Positions 61,406-64,000 of a DNA stretch of 64,000 nt are shown one piece after another. The stretch's first letter is position 1; each line of letters starts with the position of its first letter. The stretch is taken from assembly GCF_014205015.1 (NCBI RefSeq), contig NZ_JACHMO010000001.1:3224001-3288000 (forward strand), written 5' to 3'. The stretch is from Saccharothrix ecbatanensis (GTDB taxonomy: Bacteria > Actinomycetota > Actinomycetes > Mycobacteriales > Pseudonocardiaceae). The translations under genes were made by a program, and so were the position numbers. Under the pieces are notes generated by a model. That model saw only the letters and a program-made list of their open reading frames with translations. It was not told the DNA's origin and did not search any database.

Positions 61406-63220
61406 TCAGTTCCGGTCCCCGTCAGCGCTGTCTGCGTAAGCGCGGGCTTGGAGGCGGCGCAGTTCGGCGTACAGGCCGTCGCTCCGCATCAGGTCGTCGT
61501 GCCCGCCTGCCTCCACGAGCCGACCGCCCGCCACGACCAGGATCAGGTCGGCCGAGCGCACCGTGGAGAACCGGTGCGACACCAGCAGCGTGATGGCACC
61601 GCTGCGCGCAGCTGAGCGGCGGGCCTGTTCGATGTAGCGCTCGAACAGGGCGTGCTCGGCCTCGGCGTCCATCGCCGAGGTGGGTTCGTCCAACACCAGC
61701 AGCAGTGGTTGCTCGCGCATGAACGCCCGGCCGAGGGCCAGTTTCTGCCATTGGCCGCCGGACAGCTCTACGCCGTCGCCGTAGCTCTTGCCCAACTGGG
61801 TGTCCAGACCGTCGTCGAGCCGCGCGAGCAGGTTGTCCGCACGGGCGCGGTCGAGTGCCCTGAGGACCGCTTCGTCGGCCCTCGTCGACGCCAGGGCAGC
61901 CAGATCGCCAACGCCTACCGCCTCGCGGGCCGTCAGCTCCCAGCGCACTGCATCCTGAAACCCTGCGGCCAGCCGAGCCCGCCACGCCGACGCCGGTATG
62001 CGGTCCAGGTCCACGCCGTCGACCAGGAGCTGCCCGGCGGACGGCCGGTAGAAGCCGCACAGCAGCTTCACCAGCGTCGTCTTGCCCGCGCCGTTCTCGC
62101 CGACGATCGCCACGGTCGAACCCGCCGGCAGGTGAACCGTCACGTCCCGCAGCACCGGATTGGCGTCCTCGGTGTAGGCGAACGTCACGTCCACCAGGTC
62201 GATCCCGTGCCGCAGCCGCTCGGGTGGCCGCTGGTCCTCGGGCTCGGCGGGCGCCGCCTCCACCGCGGTGAGTTCGTCGAGCCGGCCGAACGTCGCGGCC
62301 AGCCGTTGAAGATCTGCCACCGACGACACAGTGCTCGCCACCTGCTGGTTGACCTGCGCGGCCAGCGTGATGGACAGCACGACGTCGCCGACGGTGCTGC
62401 GGCCCTGCACCGCGTCCCGCACCACCAGCAGCACCCCGCCCGCGTACGCGGCGGCGAACACGACCTGTCCCGCCGCACGCAACAGGCCGGCACCGGCGTG
62501 CGCACCGGCCAGGCCGCGCGCCGCCTCACCCCACAGCAGGCGGTGGCGTCGCAGCAGTTCCTGCTCCATCCGGAACACGCGCAGCTCGCTCGCCGTGCCC
62601 GCGTCGGTGGTGAGCTTGAACAGGGACGTGGCCAGCCTGGTCGGTTCGGCGGCCCGCACCTTGGCCCGGTCGAGGACGCGTTCGGCGCGGTGGCTGGTCA
62701 GCAGTGGGACGACGGCCAGCGGCAGCAGCACTAGCAGCAGCGGGTTGAGCCCGGCGAGCAGCACCGCCGTGATGCCCATCGCGAGCACCATGCCCGCGAT
62801 GCCCAACAGCGCGTGCACGGCCGTGTTGAACCGACTCAGGTCGCGCAGCACCAGGTCCAGTTTGTCGGCGTGGTCGGCACGTTCGTGCGCCCGCAGGCCG
62901 CGCGAGTCGGTCGCCGACGCGATCAGCCGCTGGTCGAGTTCGAGCAGGCTCAGCTCGGACAGCTCGAAGTAGGCGATGTGCGCGAAGTGCGCGAGGTTCA
63001 ACCCGGCGGCGAGCCCGACCGCGACCGCGACACCGGCCAGGACGGCGGCCCGCCCGTCACCGGCGATCACGGCCTCGGTGAACCGCCCCAGCGCGAGCGC
63101 GGTCAGGGGCATCGCCGCCGCGCCGGACAGCATCAGCACCACCGCGACGAGGGCCTTGGTCCTGCTCTGCCGCCACGACACAAGGAACACCCTCGTGCAG
63201 CTCGTCATGAGCGCCTTCAC
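61406..63220 (-). CDS. ABC exporter half-transporter (membrane + ATPase domains), partner 2
   Basis: A 604-residue fused half-transporter. The membrane domain covers about residues 1-320 with six helices (TKALVAVVLMLSGAAAMPLT, GMVLAMGITAVLLAGLNPLL and others). ATPase domain: Walker A IVGENGAGKTTLVKLL, signature VELSGGQWQKLALGRAF, Walker B LLLVLDEPTSAMD, switch His in LLVSHRFSTVRS. The GTG at 63220 overlaps the stop of the upstream half-transporter (GTGA), so the two form a heterodimeric exporter. The combination resembles exporters of peptides or lipids. The substrate is unknown. Confidence 0.92.
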   Translation of the reverse strand: MKALMTSCTRVFLVSWRQSRTKALVAVVLMLSGAAAMPLTALALGRFTEAVIAGDGRAAVLAGVAVAVGLAAGLNLAHFAHIAYFELSELSLLELDQRLIASATDSRGLRAHERADHADKLDLVLRDLSRFNTAVHALLGIAGMVLAMGITAVLLAGLNPLLLVLLPLAVVPLLTSHRAERVLDRAKVRAAEPTRLATSLFKLTTDAGTASELRVFRMEQELLRRHRLLWGEAARGLAGAHAGAGLLRAAGQVVFAAAYAGGVLLVVRDAVQGRSTVGDVVLSITLAAQVNQQVASTVSSVADLQRLAATFGRLDELTAVEAAPAEPEDQRPPERLRHGIDLVDVTFAYTEDANPVLRDVTVHLPAGSTVAIVGENGAGKTTLVKLLCGFYRPSAGQLLVDGVDLDRIPASAWRARLAAGFQDAVRWELTAREAVGVGDLAALASTRADEAVLRALDRARADNLLARLDDGLDTQLGKSYGDGVELSGGQWQKLALGRAFMREQPLLLVLDEPTSAMDAEAEHALFERYIEQARRSAARSGAITLLVSHRFSTVRSADLILVVAGGRLVEAGGHDDLMRSDGLYAELRRLQARAYADSADGDRN

Positions 63221-64000
63221 GACCGCATCCCCTCGTTGAACCGGTCGGCCTGGAGCCGGAAAAGCCGGGCGTACCGGCCGTCGGCGCGCATCAAGTCCTG
63301 GTGCGAACCCTGTTCCAGCACCCCGCCGTCCTCCAGCACCACGATCTGGTCGGCCAGGCGCACGGTCGCGAACCGGTGTGAGATCAGGATCGTCGTCACG
63401 CCCCTGGTGAGGTCGACGAACTCGTCGTAGAACCGGGCCTCGGCGCGGACGTCGAGGCTGGCGGTCGGCTCGTCGAGGACGAGGACCGAGGCTCCGTGGC
63501 GCACGGCGAACAGCGCACGTGCCAGCGCCACCCGCTGCCACTGCCCGCCGGACAGATCCACGCCGTCGCGCATGTGCGCGGCCAAGGGCGTGTCGAGGCC
63601 CAGTGGGAGACCGGCGAGCACCTCGTCGAGCCCGGCTCTCCGTGCCACCTCCTCGATGCCCACGCGGTCGTCGGCGTGCTCGACCGCGCCGAAGCCGATG
63701 TTCTCCGCGATCGTGGCCTCGTAGCGGAGGTAGTGCTGGAAGATCACACCGAGCTGACGCCGCCACCTCGCCACGTCGACGGTCCGGATGTCCACGCCGT
63801 CCACGCGCACCGCACCGGTCGTCGGGTCGTGCAGCCGTGCCAACAGCTTCACCAGGGTCGTCTTGCCGGCGCCGTTCAGCCCGACCACCGCGGTGCACTT
63901 GCCGACGGGGATGTCCAGGTGGAGGCCGTCGAACACCGGTCGGGTGCCGCCGGGATAGCCGAACCCCACACGGTCGAACCGGAGGAGCGACGACGGTGTC
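63217..64000 (-). CDS. ABC exporter half-transporter, partner 1 (5' part outside window)
   Basis: The C-terminal 260 residues of a fused half-transporter; the membrane domain lies beyond 64000. ATPase motifs: AVVGLNGAGKTTLVKLLARL, GVIFQHYLRYEATIAENIGF, signature VDLSGGQWQRVALARAL, Walker B VLVLDEPTASLD, switch His in ILISHRFATVRL. LSGGQ and the other catalytic motifs are complete. It overlaps and pairs with the gene at 61406. Confidence 0.92.
   Translation of the reverse strand, partial: TPSSLLRFDRVGFGYPGGTRPVFDGLHLDIPVGKCTAVVGLNGAGKTTLVKLLARLHDPTTGAVRVDGVDIRTVDVARWRRQLGVIFQHYLRYEATIAENIGFGAVEHADDRVGIEEVARRAGLDEVLAGLPLGLDTPLAAHMRDGVDLSGGQWQRVALARALFAVRHGASVLVLDEPTASLDVRAEARFYDEFVDLTRGVTTILISHRFATVRLADQIVVLEDGGVLEQGSHQDLMRADGRYARLFRLQADRFNEGMRS

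Overview
The window is high-GC DNA with actinomycete gene style: GTG starts, GGAGG-type ribosome binding sites, lipobox and Tat signals, and many start-stop overlaps. It looks like an accessory, natural-product-rich part of a Pseudonocardiaceae-like chromosome; the family assignment is inference. I see no tRNA, rRNA, CRISPR array or replication origin.

Layout. 1-10.4 kb: mixed metabolic and regulatory genes (partial BMP-type lipoprotein, STAS protein, two Asp-nucleophile alpha/beta hydrolases, lipoprotein, quinone-oxidoreductase-like MDR enzyme, leaderless TetR gene, secreted sugar dehydrogenase). 10.4-12.3 kb: an unusual fusion of a squalene/phytoene-synthase-like half to a cis-prenyltransferase half. 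12.8-19.1 kb: a redox set made of a LodB-like flavoprotein, a LodA-like CTQ oxidase, a VioB-type ferritin-like protein and a decarboxylase of the phosphatidylserine/PsiD-tryptophan decarboxylase family, followed by agmatine deiminase. 21.0-25.7 kb: a five-gene cassette that resembles nothing I know: a fatty-acyl-AMP ligase, an acyl carrier protein and three paralogous proteins of about 265-275 aa, each with one cysteine at the same aligned position. 26-30 kb: IS and EamA remnants, an FNT channel divergent from cyanase, and a protein with an injection-system-type N-terminal motif.

30.5-41.3 kb is a biosynthetic cluster on the minus strand: a single-module fully reducing type I PKS (KS-AT-DH-ER-KR-ACP), a geranylgeranyl-reductase-like flavoprotein, a two-gene ABC system and a polyprenyl diphosphate synthase. 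43.1-45.7 kb holds an OlsB-like and an OlsA-like acyltransferase (ornithine-lipid type) and a class 3 lipase. 46-51.3 kb is decayed: a GH39-like gene cut by an IS630-type element, a CGNR zinc-finger remnant, an NPCBM remnant, and an intact surface protein. 51.4-54.9 kb is a four-gene overlapping ABC operon, followed by selO. 56.6-64 kb carries a TetR repressor divergent from a small membrane protein plus ABC-F ATPase, a DHA2-type MFS exporter, and a heterodimeric ABC exporter running off the end.

Themes. Lipid and isoprenoid enzymes recur (prenyl fusion, PKS with reductase and prenyl synthase, FAAL/ACP, OlsBA), as do exporters. Several spots are gene graveyards with IS630-type remnants. The FAAL-ACP-paralog cassette is the best candidate for an undescribed system; the prenyltransferase fusion and the LodA/LodB/ferritin/decarboxylase set come next.
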